A stretch of 33,193 nt of DNA from assembly GCA_025965435.1 (NCBI GenBank), contig JAOPWZ010000059.1, positions 1-33,193 on the forward strand, in the 5' to 3' direction. Below are positions 1-11,163 of the stretch, in pieces. Every line of letters starts with the position of its first letter. The first letter of the stretch is position 1. The stretch comes from Aeromicrobium sp. GTDB lineage: Bacteria > Actinomycetota > Actinomycetes > Propionibacteriales > Nocardioidaceae. Position numbers and translations under genes: made by a program. The notes below the pieces were generated by a model that was not told the DNA's origin, did no database searches, and saw nothing but the letters and a program-made list of their open reading frames with translations.

Positions 1-229
1 CCAGCGCCTCGATGAACGTCGACTTGCCGACTCCGGGGACGCCAGAGATGCCGATACGGATCGCGCCGCTGCCGCCGCCGCGACCGTCCCCCTCGGTGAG
101 CAGGCCCAGGAGCTCGCGAGCCTCGGCGCGATGGTCGCCGCGGCTCGACTCCACCAGCGTGATGGCACGCGAGATCGCCGCCCGCTTGCCGACGCGGACG
201 TCGTCGGCGAGCTCCGCCACGTCGACCAT
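1..229 (-). CDS. meaB: Methylmalonyl-CoA mutase-associated GTPase MeaB (ArgK family), N-terminal part, runs off left edge
   Basis: Reverse strand reads MVDVAELADDVRVGKRAAISRAITLVES...IRIGISGVPGVGKSTFIEAL, a P-loop; directly downstream of mutB. Confidence 0.85.
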   Translation of the reverse strand, partial: MVDVAELADDVRVGKRAAISRAITLVESSRGDHRAEARELLGLLTEGDGRGGGSGAIRIGISGVPGVGKSTFIEAL

Positions 230-242
230 CAGGCGGCGCCGC

Positions 243-2444
243 TCACGGCGAGAGGGTCGTGCGCAGCTTGTCGAGCAGGTCGAGCGCCGAGTCGGCGATG
301 ACCGTGCCCGGCGGGAAGACCGCGGCGGCACCCATGTCCTTGAGCGTCTGGACGTCGTCGGGCGGGATCACGCCGCCGATGACGACCATGATGTCGGGCC
401 GGCCGAGCTCGGCCAACGACTCCTTGAGAGCCGGGAGCAGTGTCAGGTGTCCCGCTGCGAGCGAGGACACGCCGACGATGTGCACGTCGGCGTCGATCGC
501 CTGCTGGGCGACCTCCTCGGGCGTCGAGAACAGCGGGCCGACGTCGACGTCGAAGCCCATGTCGGCGAAGGCCGTGACGATGACCTTCTGACCGCGGTCG
601 TGACCGTCCTGGCCCATCTTGGCGACCAGGATGCGGGGGCGGCGGCCCTCGGCCTTCTCGAACTCGTCGGTGGCCTCGATGACCTGGGCGACGTTGCCCG
701 CCTGGCCGGCCTCTGTGCGGTACACACCTGAGATCGTACGGATCACAGCCTGGTGGCGCCCGTAGACCTTCTCGAGGGCGTCGGAGATCTCGCCGACCGT
801 CGCCTTCGCGCGCGCAGCGTTCACGGCCAGGGTCAGCAGGTTGTCGTCGAGCGAACCGGCGCCCCCTCCCGATGAGCCCTGTGAGCCGCGCTCGGCGCTC
901 CTGGTGAGCGCGGCCAGCGCCGCGTCGACCTCGTCCTGGTTGCGCTCGGCGCGCAGCCGCTCGAGCTTGGCGATCTGCGAGGCGTACACGGCCTTGTTGT
1001 CGACCTTGAGGACGTCGAGCGGGTCCTCGTCGGCGAGCCGGTACGTGTTGACGCCGATGACGGCCTGCTGGCCGGAGTCGATGCGCGCCTGGGTGCGGGC
1101 CGCGGCCTCCTCGATGCGCATCTTGGGGATGCCGGCCTCGATGGCCTTCGACATGCCGCCGGCCTTCTCGACCTCCTGGATGTGCGCCCACGCACGGTTC
1201 GCGAGGTCGTGGGTCAGGCGCTCGACGTAGTACGAGCCGCCCCACGGGTCGATGATGTCGGTCGTGCCGGACTCCTGCTGCAGGAGCAGCTGGGTGTTGC
1301 GGGCGATGCGGGCGCTGAAGTCGGTCGGCAGCGCGATGGCCTCGTCGAGCGCGTTGGTGTGCAGCGACTGCGTGTGTCCCTGCGTCGCAGCCATCGCCTC
1401 GATCGCGGTGCGGCCGACGTTGTTGTAGACGTCCTGCGCCGTCAGCGACCAGCCGGACGTCTGGCTGTGCGTGCGCAGGCTCAGGCTCTTGGGGTTCTTG
1501 GGGTTGAAGTCGGCGACGAGCTGGGCCCACAGTGCACGGGCGGCGCGCAGCTTCGCGACCTCCATGTAGAAGTTCATGCCGATGGCCCAGAAGAAGCTGA
1601 GCCGCGGCGCGAAGGCGTCGATGTCCAAGCCCACGTCGAGGCCCGCGCGGATGTACTCGACGCCGTCGGCGAGCGTGTACGCCAGCTCGAGGTCGTTCGT
1701 CGCCCCGGCCTCCTGGATGTGGTAGCCGGAGATCGAGATCGAGTTGAATCGCGGCATCTTCTGCGCGGTGTACGCGAAGATGTCGGAGATGATCCGCATC
1801 GACGGCGCGGGCGGGTAGATGTAGGTGTTGCGGACCATGAACTCCTTGAGGATGTCGTTCTGGATGGTCCCCGACAGCTTCTCGGGCGGCACGCCCTGCT
1901 CCTCGGCCGCGACGATGTAGAGCGCGAGGATCGGCAGCACCGCGCCGTTCATCGTCATCGAGACGCTCATCTCGTCGAGCGGGATGCCCTCGAAGAGCTT
2001 GCGCGTGTCGTAGATCGAGTCGATCGCGACGCCCGCCCTGCCGACGTCGCCGACGACGCGCGGGTTGTCGGAGTCGTACCCGCGGTGCGTCGCGAGGTCG
2101 AACGCGACCGAGAGTCCCTTCTGCCCGGCCGCGAGGTTGCGACGGTAGAAGGCGTTGGACTCCTCGGCGGTGGAGAAGCCGGCGTACTGGCGGATCGTCC
2201 ACGGCTGCGTCGTGTACATCGCCGGGTACGGCCCGCGCAGGAACGGCGTCAGGCCCGGGTACGTGTCGAGGCCGTCGAGGCCCTCGAGGTCGGCGGCGGT
2301 GTACAGGCCCTCGACGTCGATGCCCTCGGGTGCAGCCCACGGCTCGGCGCCGTCGGTGGCCCGGGCGTACGTCTCGGGATCGGGCTCGTACGGCTGCTCG
2401 GGATCCAGCGGCAGGCCCTGGAAGCTCTCGGGAACGGCGCTCAT
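243..2444 (-). CDS. mutB: Methylmalonyl-CoA mutase large (alpha) subunit, B12-dependent
   Basis: Translation [26 protein letters not shown]... with [52 protein letters not shown] and C-terminal B12 motif [11 protein letters not shown]. Start set at 2444 (ATGA overlap with mutA stop) rather than the longer ORF to 2627. Confidence 0.96.
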   Translation of the reverse strand: MSAVPESFQGLPLDPEQPYEPDPETYARATDGAEPWAAPEGIDVEGLYTAADLEGLDGLDTYPGLTPFLRGPYPAMYTTQPWTIRQYAGFSTAEESNAFYRRNLAAGQKGLSVAFDLATHRGYDSDNPRVVGDVGRAGVAIDSIYDTRKLFEGIPLDEMSVSMTMNGAVLPILALYIVAAEEQGVPPEKLSGTIQNDILKEFMVRNTYIYPPAPSMRIISDIFAYTAQKMPRFNSISISGYHIQEAGATNDLELAYTLADGVEYIRAGLDVGLDIDAFAPRLSFFWAIGMNFYMEVAKLRAARALWAQLVADFNPKNPKSLSLRTHSQTSGWSLTAQDVYNNVGRTAIEAMAATQGHTQSLHTNALDEAIALPTDFSARIARNTQLLLQQESGTTDIIDPWGGSYYVERLTHDLANRAWAHIQEVEKAGGMSKAIEAGIPKMRIEEAAARTQARIDSGQQAVIGVNTYRLADEDPLDVLKVDNKAVYASQIAKLERLRAERNQDEVDAALAALTRSAERGSQGSSGGGAGSLDDNLLTLAVNAARAKATVGEISDALEKVYGRHQAVIRTISGVYRTEAGQAGNVAQVIEATDEFEKAEGRRPRILVAKMGQDGHDRGQKVIVTAFADMGFDVDVGPLFSTPEEVAQQAIDADVHIVGVSSLAAGHLTLLPALKESLAELGRPDIMVVIGGVIPPDDVQTLKDMGAAAVFPPGTVIADSALDLLDKLRTTLSP

Positions 2445-4270
2445 GACGCGATCACCTCTCGGATCGAACGGAGGAAGGCCAACGCATCGACGCCCATCGC
2501 GATGGTCGCGTCCGCGCCGATCTCCACCTTGCCCGCGAGGACGACGTACGTCGACCCGGCGTCCCGCAGGGCGGCCACCAGGTCGGGGCCCCACGCCTCG
2601 TAGGCCTGGTCGTTGCCGACGAGACACACCACGGGAGGCCTGCCGGCCTGCTCGTACGCCGTCAGCACGTCGTCGATGCCCTCGCTGGGTCCGGCCACGA
2701 CGGTGTCGACGCCACCGGCGGCGAACAGGTTGGCCGCGAACGTCGCGCGGGCCGTGTAGCCGGCCACGGTGCCCAGCGAGGCCAGGAAGACCGGGGTGGC
2801 GGCGCGATCGTCGCGCAGCGCCTCGAACTCACCGGCGTAGCGGTGCACCTCGAGCGGCCGGTCGTACGGTCGTCGCTCGGGCAGCTGCTCGTGCAGGTTG
2901 GGGAACTCCGAGACGCCCGTGATCGGACGCTTGCGCCGGGCGATCGCGAGGGCGCGGTCGGACACCGTGACCTCGATCCGCGCGCGCAGCAGGTCGTGCG
3001 CCGCCTCGAGGCTCTCGGTCGCGTCGATCTCGCCGAACAGCTCCCAAGCCGCCCGCGCGAGGTCGTCGGTCAGCTTCTCGACGGCGTGCGAGCCGCCGGC
3101 GGGGTCGGTCACGGCGGCGACGTGCGACTCGCTGATCAGCACACTCGAGGTGTTGCGGGCGATACGCCGGCTGAACGCCTCGGGCAGCCCGAGGGGCTCG
3201 TCGAAGGGCAGGACGGTCACGGCGGCGGCCCCGCCGACCCCCGCGGCGAAGGCCGCGACGGTCGTGCGCAGCATGTTCACGTACGGGTCGTACGTCGACA
3301 TCATGGGCCGGGACGTCACGGCGTGCTGCAGCTGGCCGGCAGCGGCGGTCGTGACGCCGCTCAGCTCGGCCACGCGGTTCCACAGGCGGCGGGCTGCGCG
3401 CAGCTTGGCGATCGTCGGGAACTGCTCGTCGGTCGCGGCGTAGCGGAAGTCGATCAGCCCGGCGGCCTGCTCGACGCTGAAGCCCGCCTCGACCAGGAGG
3501 CGCAGGTACTGCGCTCCCGCGGCCAGCGAGTACGCCAGCTCCTGCACGTCGGACGCACCGGCGTCGTGGACCGCCGTGGCGTCGACCGTCACGGCGCGGA
3601 TGCCGAGCGGCTGCGCGAGGCGCGCGGCCTCGACGGCTGCGTCGAGGTCGACGACTCCCCGGCCGCGGAACGCCGCACCGAGCGGGTCGACGCCGAAGCT
3701 GGTGCCGGGCGCCGGGTCGACGCCCTTGTCCGCGATCACCGCGGCCAGGGCCCGTGCCGCCTCCAGTGGTTCGAAGGGCGCGTCGAGGACGACGGCGGCC
3801 AGGTCGACGAAGACCGGCTCGAGGATCATCGCGAGGGCGTCGACCGGGATGCCGCCGGTGCCGGCCGAGATCCACAGTGAGTTGACGCCGTTCTCGATGT
3901 CGGTGACGACGTCCTTGGCGGTGCGCTCGACGTCGGGATCGGTGAACCAGGCCCGGACGTCCCATCCCTCGAGCTCACGCGTGGCCGTCGCGCCGCGGGT
4001 GAACGGGGCCTGCCCGGGCAGTCCGCCATCGGGCAGCCCGGCGCTGAGCGCGGGAGTGCCGAGCGGGGTGACCGAGATGCCGTCGAGCGTCGTCGTCGCG
4101 AGCGTGCTCCACGCGTCGGTGTCGGGCGCGTCCTCACCGAGCCGGCGCGACTTGCGCAGCACTGCTGCGGTGGCCTGCTCCCACTCCTGTTGCGTGTGCT
4201 CAAGACCCTTCGAGAGGGGAACCTCGATCATTGCCGGGGTCCTTGAGCTGGTCGAGGGGTCAGATGCCAT
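2441..4270 (-). CDS. mutA: Methylmalonyl-CoA mutase small (beta) subunit
   Basis: ORF 2441..4279 matches the MutA family and is adjacent to mutB. Start ambiguous (MPPMASDP / MASDP / MIEV). Confidence 0.9.
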   Translation of the reverse strand: MASDPSTSSRTPAMIEVPLSKGLEHTQQEWEQATAAVLRKSRRLGEDAPDTDAWSTLATTTLDGISVTPLGTPALSAGLPDGGLPGQAPFTRGATATRELEGWDVRAWFTDPDVERTAKDVVTDIENGVNSLWISAGTGGIPVDALAMILEPVFVDLAAVVLDAPFEPLEAARALAAVIADKGVDPAPGTSFGVDPLGAAFRGRGVVDLDAAVEAARLAQPLGIRAVTVDATAVHDAGASDVQELAYSLAAGAQYLRLLVEAGFSVEQAAGLIDFRYAATDEQFPTIAKLRAARRLWNRVAELSGVTTAAAGQLQHAVTSRPMMSTYDPYVNMLRTTVAAFAAGVGGAAAVTVLPFDEPLGLPEAFSRRIARNTSSVLISESHVAAVTDPAGGSHAVEKLTDDLARAAWELFGEIDATESLEAAHDLLRARIEVTVSDRALAIARRKRPITGVSEFPNLHEQLPERRPYDRPLEVHRYAGEFEALRDDRAATPVFLASLGTVAGYTARATFAANLFAAGGVDTVVAGPSEGIDDVLTAYEQAGRPPVVCLVGNDQAYEAWGPDLVAALRDAGSTYVVLAGKVEIGADATIAMGVDALAFLRSIREVIAS

Positions 4271-4333
4271 AGGGGGCATCGTACGAAGGAGTCGGCGCCC
4301 CGGCCACCCGGTGTGACTTATGTGACGGTGGTG

Positions 4334-4651
4334 TTACGTCGCGTCGGGCTCGAGCTCGACCAGGAAGCCCGCCATGTCGAGGACCTGAACGTGCTCGGCG
4401 GGCGTCGCGGTGATCTCGTGCGCGACGGTGCGTCGCCGGCCGGTCGCCATGACCAGACGGACGATCGTGCCGCCGACCTCGGCGTCACCCCCGTCGTCGA
4501 CGGCGCTCGTCACGTCTGCGTCGAATCCATCCGGCAGCTGGGGCAGCAGCTCGTCGAAGCCCTCGGTCAGCACCGGCCACGTCACGACGTCGCCCACGGC
4601 GAACCCGCCGTCCACCACGATGTTTTCGGCGCCGTCCACCCATGTCCACAC
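4334..4651 (-). CDS. Small hypothetical protein, about 105 aa, beginning WTWVDGAENIVVDGGFAVGDVVTWPV; possibly DUF6578-like (tentative)
   Basis: In-frame GTG at 4651 with TAGGGT 7 nt upstream; the upstream part of the 346-aa ORF is antisense to serC. Confidence 0.6.
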   Translation of the reverse strand: MWTWVDGAENIVVDGGFAVGDVVTWPVLTEGFDELLPQLPDGFDADVTSAVDDGGDAEVGGTIVRLVMATGRRRTVAHEITATPAEHVQVLDMAGFLVELEPDAT

Positions 4652-4693
4652 GCCGCCAACCCTACGGGCATCCGCTCGGGCGCAGCGCCCTGA

Positions 4694-5812
<1,119 letters not shown>

Positions 5813-5822
5813 CCCCGTCCCG

Positions 5823-5921
5823 CGAGTGGTGCACAGGTCCCCGCGAGTGGTGCAAGTCCGGCATTCCGAGACGGCGAGTCGTCCGAACTTGCACCACTCG
5901 CCGGGAGGATTGCACCACTCG
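5823..5921. repeat. Nested inverted-repeat element between convergent genes (outer arms CGAGTGGTGCA/TGCACCACTCG; inner hairpin 5844-5900)
   Basis: Inner arms CGAGTGGTGCAAGT (5844-5857) and ACTTGCACCACTCG (5887-5900) are exact reverse complements; outer arms 5823-5833 and 5911-5921; loop contains GAGACGGCG. Confidence 0.85.
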
Positions 5922-5925
5922 CGAG

Positions 5926-6444
5926 CTAGCCGACGACCGTTCCGGCGCGGTGCTGGTCGCGGTGGTGGGCGTAGATCTCGGCGTTGCGGTGCAGCTTGTC
6001 GACCTCGGCATCGCTGAGCTCACGGCGCACCTTCGCCGGCACGCCGGCCACCAGCGATCGCGGCGGGACGACCATGCCCTCGGTGACCAGGGCGCCGGCG
6101 GCGATCAGCGACTCCGCGCCGATGACCGCGCCGTTCATGATCGTGGAGCTCATGCCGACCAGCACGTGGTCGCCGACCGTTGCGCCGTGGACGACCGCGC
6201 CGTGACCGACGGACACGCCGGTCCCCAGCAGGACGGGCTTGCCCTTGTCGACGTGGAAGACGCAGTTGTCCTGCACGTTCGAGTCGGCACCGATCGTGAT
6301 CGGCTCGTTGTCGGCGCGCAGCACTGCTCCGTACCAGATGCTCGCGCCCTCACCGATCACGACGGCGCCGACGAGGGTGGCGGACGGGGCGATCCAGGCG
6401 GAGTCCGCCACCTGGGGGGTCAGGTCTTCGAGGGCGATCAGCAT
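5926..6444 (-). CDS. Gamma carbonic anhydrase family / left-handed beta-helix hexapeptide protein
   Basis: ATLVGAVVIGEGASIWYGAVLRADNEPITIGADSNVQDNCVFHVDKGKPVLLGTGVSVGHGAVVHGATVGDHVLVGMSSTIMNGA is typical of the family. Confidence 0.9.
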   Translation of the reverse strand: MLIALEDLTPQVADSAWIAPSATLVGAVVIGEGASIWYGAVLRADNEPITIGADSNVQDNCVFHVDKGKPVLLGTGVSVGHGAVVHGATVGDHVLVGMSSTIMNGAVIGAESLIAAGALVTEGMVVPPRSLVAGVPAKVRRELSDAEVDKLHRNAEIYAHHRDQHRAGTVVG

Positions 6445-6466
6445 GGGCCCAACGTACCCACCCGGG

Positions 6467-7906
6467 TCAGCTGATCCAGCGGCTGATCGGGTCGATCGCG
6501 AAGTAGATGACGAACAGGGTGCCGACGATCCACATCAGCGGGTGCACCTGCGCGAGCTTGCCCTTGACCACCTTGAGCAGGACGAAGGCGATGAATCCCG
6601 CGCCGATGCCCGCCGTGATCGAGTACGTGAACGGCATCAGGGCGATCGTCAGGAAGGCTGGAATCGCGATCTCCTCGTCCTTCCAGTCGATCTCCCCCAC
6701 CTGCTGCATCATCAGGAAGCCGACGAGCACCAGCGCGGGCACCGCGGCTTCGCTCGGGATGTGCTCGACGAGCGGCGTGAAGATCGTCGCGAGCAGGAAC
6801 AGCACGCCGGTGACGACGGCGGCCAGCCCTGTCCGCGCGCCGTCGCCGACGCCGGAGGCCGACTCGATGTACGACGTGTTGGACGAGACTCCGGCAGCGC
6901 CGCCGGCCGCAGCCGCGATGGAGTCGACGATCAGGATCTTCTGCGCACCGGCCGGCGTGCCCTCTTCATCGTTCAGGCCGGCCTCTGCGCCGATCGCGGT
7001 CATGGTGCCCATCGTGTCGAAGAAGTCCGCCAGCAGGAGGCTGAAGACCAGCAGGACCACCGTGACGAAACCGACGCGCTCGAATGATCCGAACAGGCTG
7101 AACTCACCCAGCAGCCCGAAGTCGGGAGTGCTGACGAGCGAGTCCGGGATGGACGGCACATTGAGGTTCCAGCCCTTGGGGCTGGGCTTGCCGTCGACCA
7201 GGCTCGGCCCGGCGTCCGCCAGCTTCTCGACGATGATCGCGAGCACCGTGGTGGCCACGATGCCGATGAGGATCGCGCCCGGGACCCGTCGCGCGTGCAG
7301 CGCGATCATGAGCAGCAGGCCGATGCAGAACACGAGGACCGGCCAGCCCGACAGCTGTCCGCCGATGCCCATGCCGATCGGCGGGGCGCTCATGCCGGTC
7401 GTCCGGACGAAGCCCGCGTCGACCAGACCGATCAGGGCGATGAACAGGCCGATGCCGACCGCGATCGCGGTCTTGAGCTCGCGCGGCACCGCGTCGAAGA
7501 CTGCCTTGCGGAAGCCCGTCAGGACAAGGACCAGGATGATGAGGCCCTCCAGCACGACGAGTCCCATGGCATCGGCCCACGACATCTGGGACGCGACGGA
7601 GTAGGCCACGAAGGCATTGAGTCCCAGGCCCGCCGCGAGGGCGAGCGGGAAGTTCGCGACGACGCCCATCAGGATCGTCAGCACACCCGCGACCAGGGCC
7701 GTCGCAGCCGCGATCTTGGCCAGGTCCGGTGCGGCTCCGCCACCGAGGAACTGCCCGTCCGCATCCTGCACGAAGCCCAGGATCAGCGGGTTGAGCACGA
7801 TGATGTAGGCCATCGTCAGGAACGTGACGACGCCGCCACGCACCTCTCGGCCGATCGTCGACCCGCGCTGCGAGATCTTGAAGTACTGCTCGAGCGTGCT
7901 GGTCAT
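6467..7906 (-). CDS. NCS2 family nucleobase permease (AzgA/PbuG-like)
   Basis: MTSTLEQYFKISQRGSTIGREVRGGVVTFLTMAYIIVLNPLIL...; start 7906 preceded by AGGAGTGGC. Confidence 0.9.
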   Translation of the reverse strand: MTSTLEQYFKISQRGSTIGREVRGGVVTFLTMAYIIVLNPLILGFVQDADGQFLGGGAAPDLAKIAAATALVAGVLTILMGVVANFPLALAAGLGLNAFVAYSVASQMSWADAMGLVVLEGLIILVLVLTGFRKAVFDAVPRELKTAIAVGIGLFIALIGLVDAGFVRTTGMSAPPIGMGIGGQLSGWPVLVFCIGLLLMIALHARRVPGAILIGIVATTVLAIIVEKLADAGPSLVDGKPSPKGWNLNVPSIPDSLVSTPDFGLLGEFSLFGSFERVGFVTVVLLVFSLLLADFFDTMGTMTAIGAEAGLNDEEGTPAGAQKILIVDSIAAAAGGAAGVSSNTSYIESASGVGDGARTGLAAVVTGVLFLLATIFTPLVEHIPSEAAVPALVLVGFLMMQQVGEIDWKDEEIAIPAFLTIALMPFTYSITAGIGAGFIAFVLLKVVKGKLAQVHPLMWIVGTLFVIYFAIDPISRWIS

Positions 7907-7993
7907 GCCACTCCTGTCACGGCGGGATGGTTCGAGGAGTGAGCATGCCAGACCCCTCCGAACGCAACGCATCCGGATTGCGCAGACGCCCGC

Positions 7994-8995
7994 CTAGCGC
8001 CGCCGGACCGCCCCGGCGCTGATCGCGGCCAGCAGTGCGACGACCACCGCGGCCCAGAACCAGGTGGCTCCGGCGAAGCCGTTGCCCCCGGCCGGGGGTG
8101 CGGACGCCAGGCCCGGCGGCGCTGTCGTCGCCTCGGCGGGAGCGGCCTTCGTGTCGTCGGGCGTCGACAGCGGGACGCGGATCAGTGGGGAGTCGCTCCC
8201 CTCGCTGCCGACGAGCAGCGTCCGTCCGGCCGTCTCGACCGCCAAGCTCTCGCCCTGGTCGACCGACGGCAGGTCCATCGTCGAGACGATCTCCCACGTC
8301 TTCGCGTCCAGGACGTAGGCCTCGGAGTAGTCACGCGCCACGACGTACCGTCCGTCGGGGGTGAAGGAGGCATCCGTGACCAGGCCCGGGATCTCCCCCT
8401 CCAGCGCCACGGCCTCGTTGGGCCGGTCCGGAACCAGGGGGTCCGGGAGGGCGAAGACCGTACCGCCCAGCAGCCCCTTGCTGATCAGGAACTTCTCGCC
8501 GGTCAGGGGGCTGACGACGAGGGCCTCGACGTCGATCGGCCCACCGGGATACACGACCGGGTAGCGCCGCACCGACGTCGCGACGGCATCGCCCAGGCCG
8601 AACTCGGGCACCGAGTAGAGCGCCGCATCGGTGCGCACCGCCTGGTTGTCACCCGTGTCGGCGATCCACAGGGTCCCCTCGGCGTCCCGCGAGATCGCCT
8701 CGGTGTCGACCAGCTCGGCCTCGACCCGCGCCGTGCCGACCGTGCTGCCGGTGGAGACCTGGATCGCGTAGACGACCGGCGTCCCGCCCGAGTCGTTGAT
8801 CGTGAAGACCCGGTCGTCGTCGGCGCTCGTGGCGAGGCCGCTCGACTCGTTGATGCGGCCGTCCGACAGCGTGCTGACGGCTTCCGGCTCGGCCGTCGCG
8901 GCATCGGCCTTGCCCGCCAGCGAGGCGATCACGACGATGGCGAGCAGGGCGAGGAGCAGACCGGGGATCAGCAGCCGGCGATAGCGCGGATTCAT
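7994..8995 (-). CDS. Exported, C-terminally membrane-anchored beta-propeller-like hypothetical protein
   Basis: N-terminal signal/TM segment, repeated blades (NESSGLATSADDDRVFTINDSGG, LWIADTGDN, FTPDGRYVVARDY), C-terminal TM plus RRR. Confidence 0.7.
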   Translation of the reverse strand: MNPRYRRLLIPGLLLALLAIVVIASLAGKADAATAEPEAVSTLSDGRINESSGLATSADDDRVFTINDSGGTPVVYAIQVSTGSTVGTARVEAELVDTEAISRDAEGTLWIADTGDNQAVRTDAALYSVPEFGLGDAVATSVRRYPVVYPGGPIDVEALVVSPLTGEKFLISKGLLGGTVFALPDPLVPDRPNEAVALEGEIPGLVTDASFTPDGRYVVARDYSEAYVLDAKTWEIVSTMDLPSVDQGESLAVETAGRTLLVGSEGSDSPLIRVPLSTPDDTKAAPAEATTAPPGLASAPPAGGNGFAGATWFWAAVVVALLAAISAGAVRRR

Positions 8996-9054
8996 TGCAG
9001 ATCAGCATGACAGGACACGGGTGGCCCCTCGATCGCGGCGGGTACTGTGGCGGT

Positions 9055-9462
9055 GTGAGCGACAGCGACGACTGGGTGATCCGGCAGGGCGACGGCCCTG
9101 AGACCATCGAGCGCAAGATGGGGCACCGCGAGATCGCGCGCCTCGAGCGTGCCGCCCGTCGTCACGAGTTCGGCCGCCCCGACGTCACCGAGCTCGAGAT
9201 CGGCCGCAAGACCCACCGCGTCGCGGAGGTGGAGCCGATGGACGTCGACGGCGTCCGCACCATGACGGTCGGCACGATCGTCTGGGGAGTCATCGCGATC
9301 GCACTCCTGCCGTTCCTCGGCACCCTCGAGGAGGAGGGCCGTACGTGGTGGCTGTGGTCGGCTGTCGCCGGCTTCGGCCTCGGACTCATCGGCATCGAGT
9401 ACTGCCGCCGGCGACGCAACGCGCTGCGCATGCAGCCCGGCCGCCGCCGCAAGATCGACTAG
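9055..9462 (+). CDS. DUF2530-type membrane protein
   Basis: VEPMDVDGVRTMTVGTIVWGVIAIALLPF and two TM segments; GTG at 9055 preceded by TACTGT-N6. Confidence 0.7.
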   Translation: MSDSDDWVIRQGDGPETIERKMGHREIARLERAARRHEFGRPDVTELEIGRKTHRVAEVEPMDVDGVRTMTVGTIVWGVIAIALLPFLGTLEEEGRTWWLWSAVAGFGLGLIGIEYCRRRRNALRMQPGRRRKID

Positions 9463-9492
9463 GGCCTGTCCCCCGCAGCCGGGAGCCAGGCC
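9463..9492. terminator. Candidate bidirectional terminator hairpin
   Basis: GGCCTG (9463-9468) and CAGGCC (9487-9492) flank TCCC.../...GGGA, between convergent genes. Confidence 0.55.
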
Positions 9493-9499
9493 CCGGCGA

Positions 9500-11071
9500 T
9501 CACTCGTCGTCGGCCGGCTTGTGCAGGGTCGTGCGGAGCGGAACTTCCTTCATCAGCAGCGACGTGATGAGGCTGAGCACCGCGATGCAGGCCGCGACCA
9601 TGAAGATCGTGCCCGTCGCGTCGCCGTAGGCCGACCGGACGATCTCGGCGACCTGGGGCGGCAGGTTCTTGACGTCGAGCAACGAGCCGCTGCCCGCCGC
9701 GGCGGCATCGGGGCCCAGCGCCGCGAGCTTGGACGACACGTCGTCGTTGACCTGGGCGGCCAGGATCGCGCCCAGCACCGAGACGCCGATGGTTCCACCG
9801 AGCGAGCGGAAGAACGCCACGACCGCGCTGGCAGACCCGACCTGCGAGACGTCGACGGTGTTCTGCACGACGAGCACGTAGTTCTGCATCAGCATGCCCA
9901 TGCCGAGGCCGACGAAGCCCAGGGACACCATGGCGTGCCACTCGGGCGTGTGGTGGTCGATCGTGGCGAGCAGGCCGAGGCCGACGATCAGCAGCACCGA
10001 GCCGAGCACCAGGAACCGCTTCCACCGGCCCGTCTTGGTGATCAGGCGTCCCGAGGTGAGCGTGCCGATCAGCGAGCCGAGCATCAACGGGATCGTCAAC
10101 AGGCCCGCCTGGGTCGGGGTGCGACCGCCCGCGACCTGGAAGTACTGGCCGATGAAGACCGAGCCGCCGAAGATCGCGATGCCGACGGCGATGCTGCCGA
10201 TGATGGCCAGTGCCGTCGTGCGCTCACGGATGACGGCGATCGGCACCATGGGCTCGGGGTGCCGCAGCTCGACGCGCACCGTCAGCACGGCGGCGACGAG
10301 CGTGCCACCCAGGAACGCCGCGGTCTGCCACGACAGCCAGTCGAAGCTGTTTCCGGCGAACGACACCCAGATCAGCGGCAGGCTCGCCGCGATCGCGATG
10401 AGGACGATGCCTACGTAGTCGACCTTCGCCACCCGCCGGACCGTGGCGATGTGCAGGTACTTCTGCAGGATGACCAGGCTCGCGATGGCGAGCGGGACGC
10501 AGACGTAGAACGTCCAGCGCCAGCCGAGCCCGGGGGTGTCGACGATGACGCCGCCGACGAGCGGGCCGCTGACCGTGGCGACGGCCATCGTCGCGCCCAG
10601 GTAGCCGCTGTAGCGGCCACGCTCGCGCGGGGGGATGATCGCGCCGATGATCGACTGGGCGTTGGCCGTCAGGCCACCCATGCCGAGGCCCTGGAGGACG
10701 CGCATGGCGATGAGCTCCGGGACGTTCTGCGACAGGCCGGCGAACACCGAGCCGATCACGAAGATGATGATCGACACCTGCACGAGCAGCTTCTTGTTGT
10801 ACAGGTCCGAGAGCTTGCCCCAGACCGGTGTCGAGATCGTCATCGCCAGCAGCGACGCCGTCACGACCCACGTGTACTGGGTCTGCGTCCCCTCGAGGTC
10901 GGCGATGATCGTCGGCAGCGCGTTCGACACGATCGTCGAGCTGATGATCGCCGTGAACAGCGCTGCCAGCAGGCCGACGAGGATCTCCATGATCTCGCGG
11001 TGGGTGTACGAGGTGGGTGCCGCCTGCTCGGTGCGCTCGGCCGCGCCGACCTTCGGATCGTCTAGTTGCAT
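9500..11071 (-). CDS. MFS drug transporter, DHA2 (EmrB/QacA-like) family
   Basis: IIVGLLAALFTAIISSTIVSNALPTIIADLEGTQTQYTWVVTASLLAMTISTPVWGKLSDLYNKK-type motifs. Start 11071 (MQLDDPK) or 11092 (MQTYGCNM). Confidence 0.88.
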   Translation of the reverse strand: MQLDDPKVGAAERTEQAAPTSYTHREIMEILVGLLAALFTAIISSTIVSNALPTIIADLEGTQTQYTWVVTASLLAMTISTPVWGKLSDLYNKKLLVQVSIIIFVIGSVFAGLSQNVPELIAMRVLQGLGMGGLTANAQSIIGAIIPPRERGRYSGYLGATMAVATVSGPLVGGVIVDTPGLGWRWTFYVCVPLAIASLVILQKYLHIATVRRVAKVDYVGIVLIAIAASLPLIWVSFAGNSFDWLSWQTAAFLGGTLVAAVLTVRVELRHPEPMVPIAVIRERTTALAIIGSIAVGIAIFGGSVFIGQYFQVAGGRTPTQAGLLTIPLMLGSLIGTLTSGRLITKTGRWKRFLVLGSVLLIVGLGLLATIDHHTPEWHAMVSLGFVGLGMGMLMQNYVLVVQNTVDVSQVGSASAVVAFFRSLGGTIGVSVLGAILAAQVNDDVSSKLAALGPDAAAAGSGSLLDVKNLPPQVAEIVRSAYGDATGTIFMVAACIAVLSLITSLLMKEVPLRTTLHKPADDE

Positions 11072-11079
11072 GTTGCAAC
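11065..11079. promoter_or_regulatory. Perfect 6-3-6 inverted repeat GTTGCA-TGT-TGCAAC, candidate operator
   Basis: Read directly at the start of the MFS exporter. Confidence 0.55.
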
Positions 11080-11113
11080 CATACGTCTGCATCCGGCCTC
11101 CCGCAAATCGAGA

Positions 11114-11147
11114 ACCGCCCTCCGTGAGCGGACTCACGAAGGGCGGT
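11114..11147 (-). terminator. Intrinsic terminator-like hairpin downstream of the DUF3027 gene
   Basis: ACCGCCCTCCGTGAG-CGGA-CTCACGAAGGGCGGT: 15-bp stem with one C/A (G-U on the other strand) position, 4-nt loop. Confidence 0.8.
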
Positions 11148-11163
11148 GCGGGTGGTGCAGGCG

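Noticed and set aside
229-2340. 703-aa minus-strand ORF and other long ORFs overlapping mutB/mutA (e.g. 1182..2603 +, 2829..3965 -, 2843..3880 +)
   Set aside because: Arg/Ala/Gly/Pro-rich shadow frames typical of high-GC DNA; the recognisable MutA/MutB proteins occupy the other frame.
4271-4333. Possible cobalamin riboswitch upstream of mutA
   Set aside because: The gap is far too short and no B12-box-like sequence is visible.
5813-5925. CRISPR-like array from the repeated CGAGTGGTGCA units
   Set aside because: Units are inverted pairs forming nested hairpins rather than direct repeats with spacers; no cas genes nearby.
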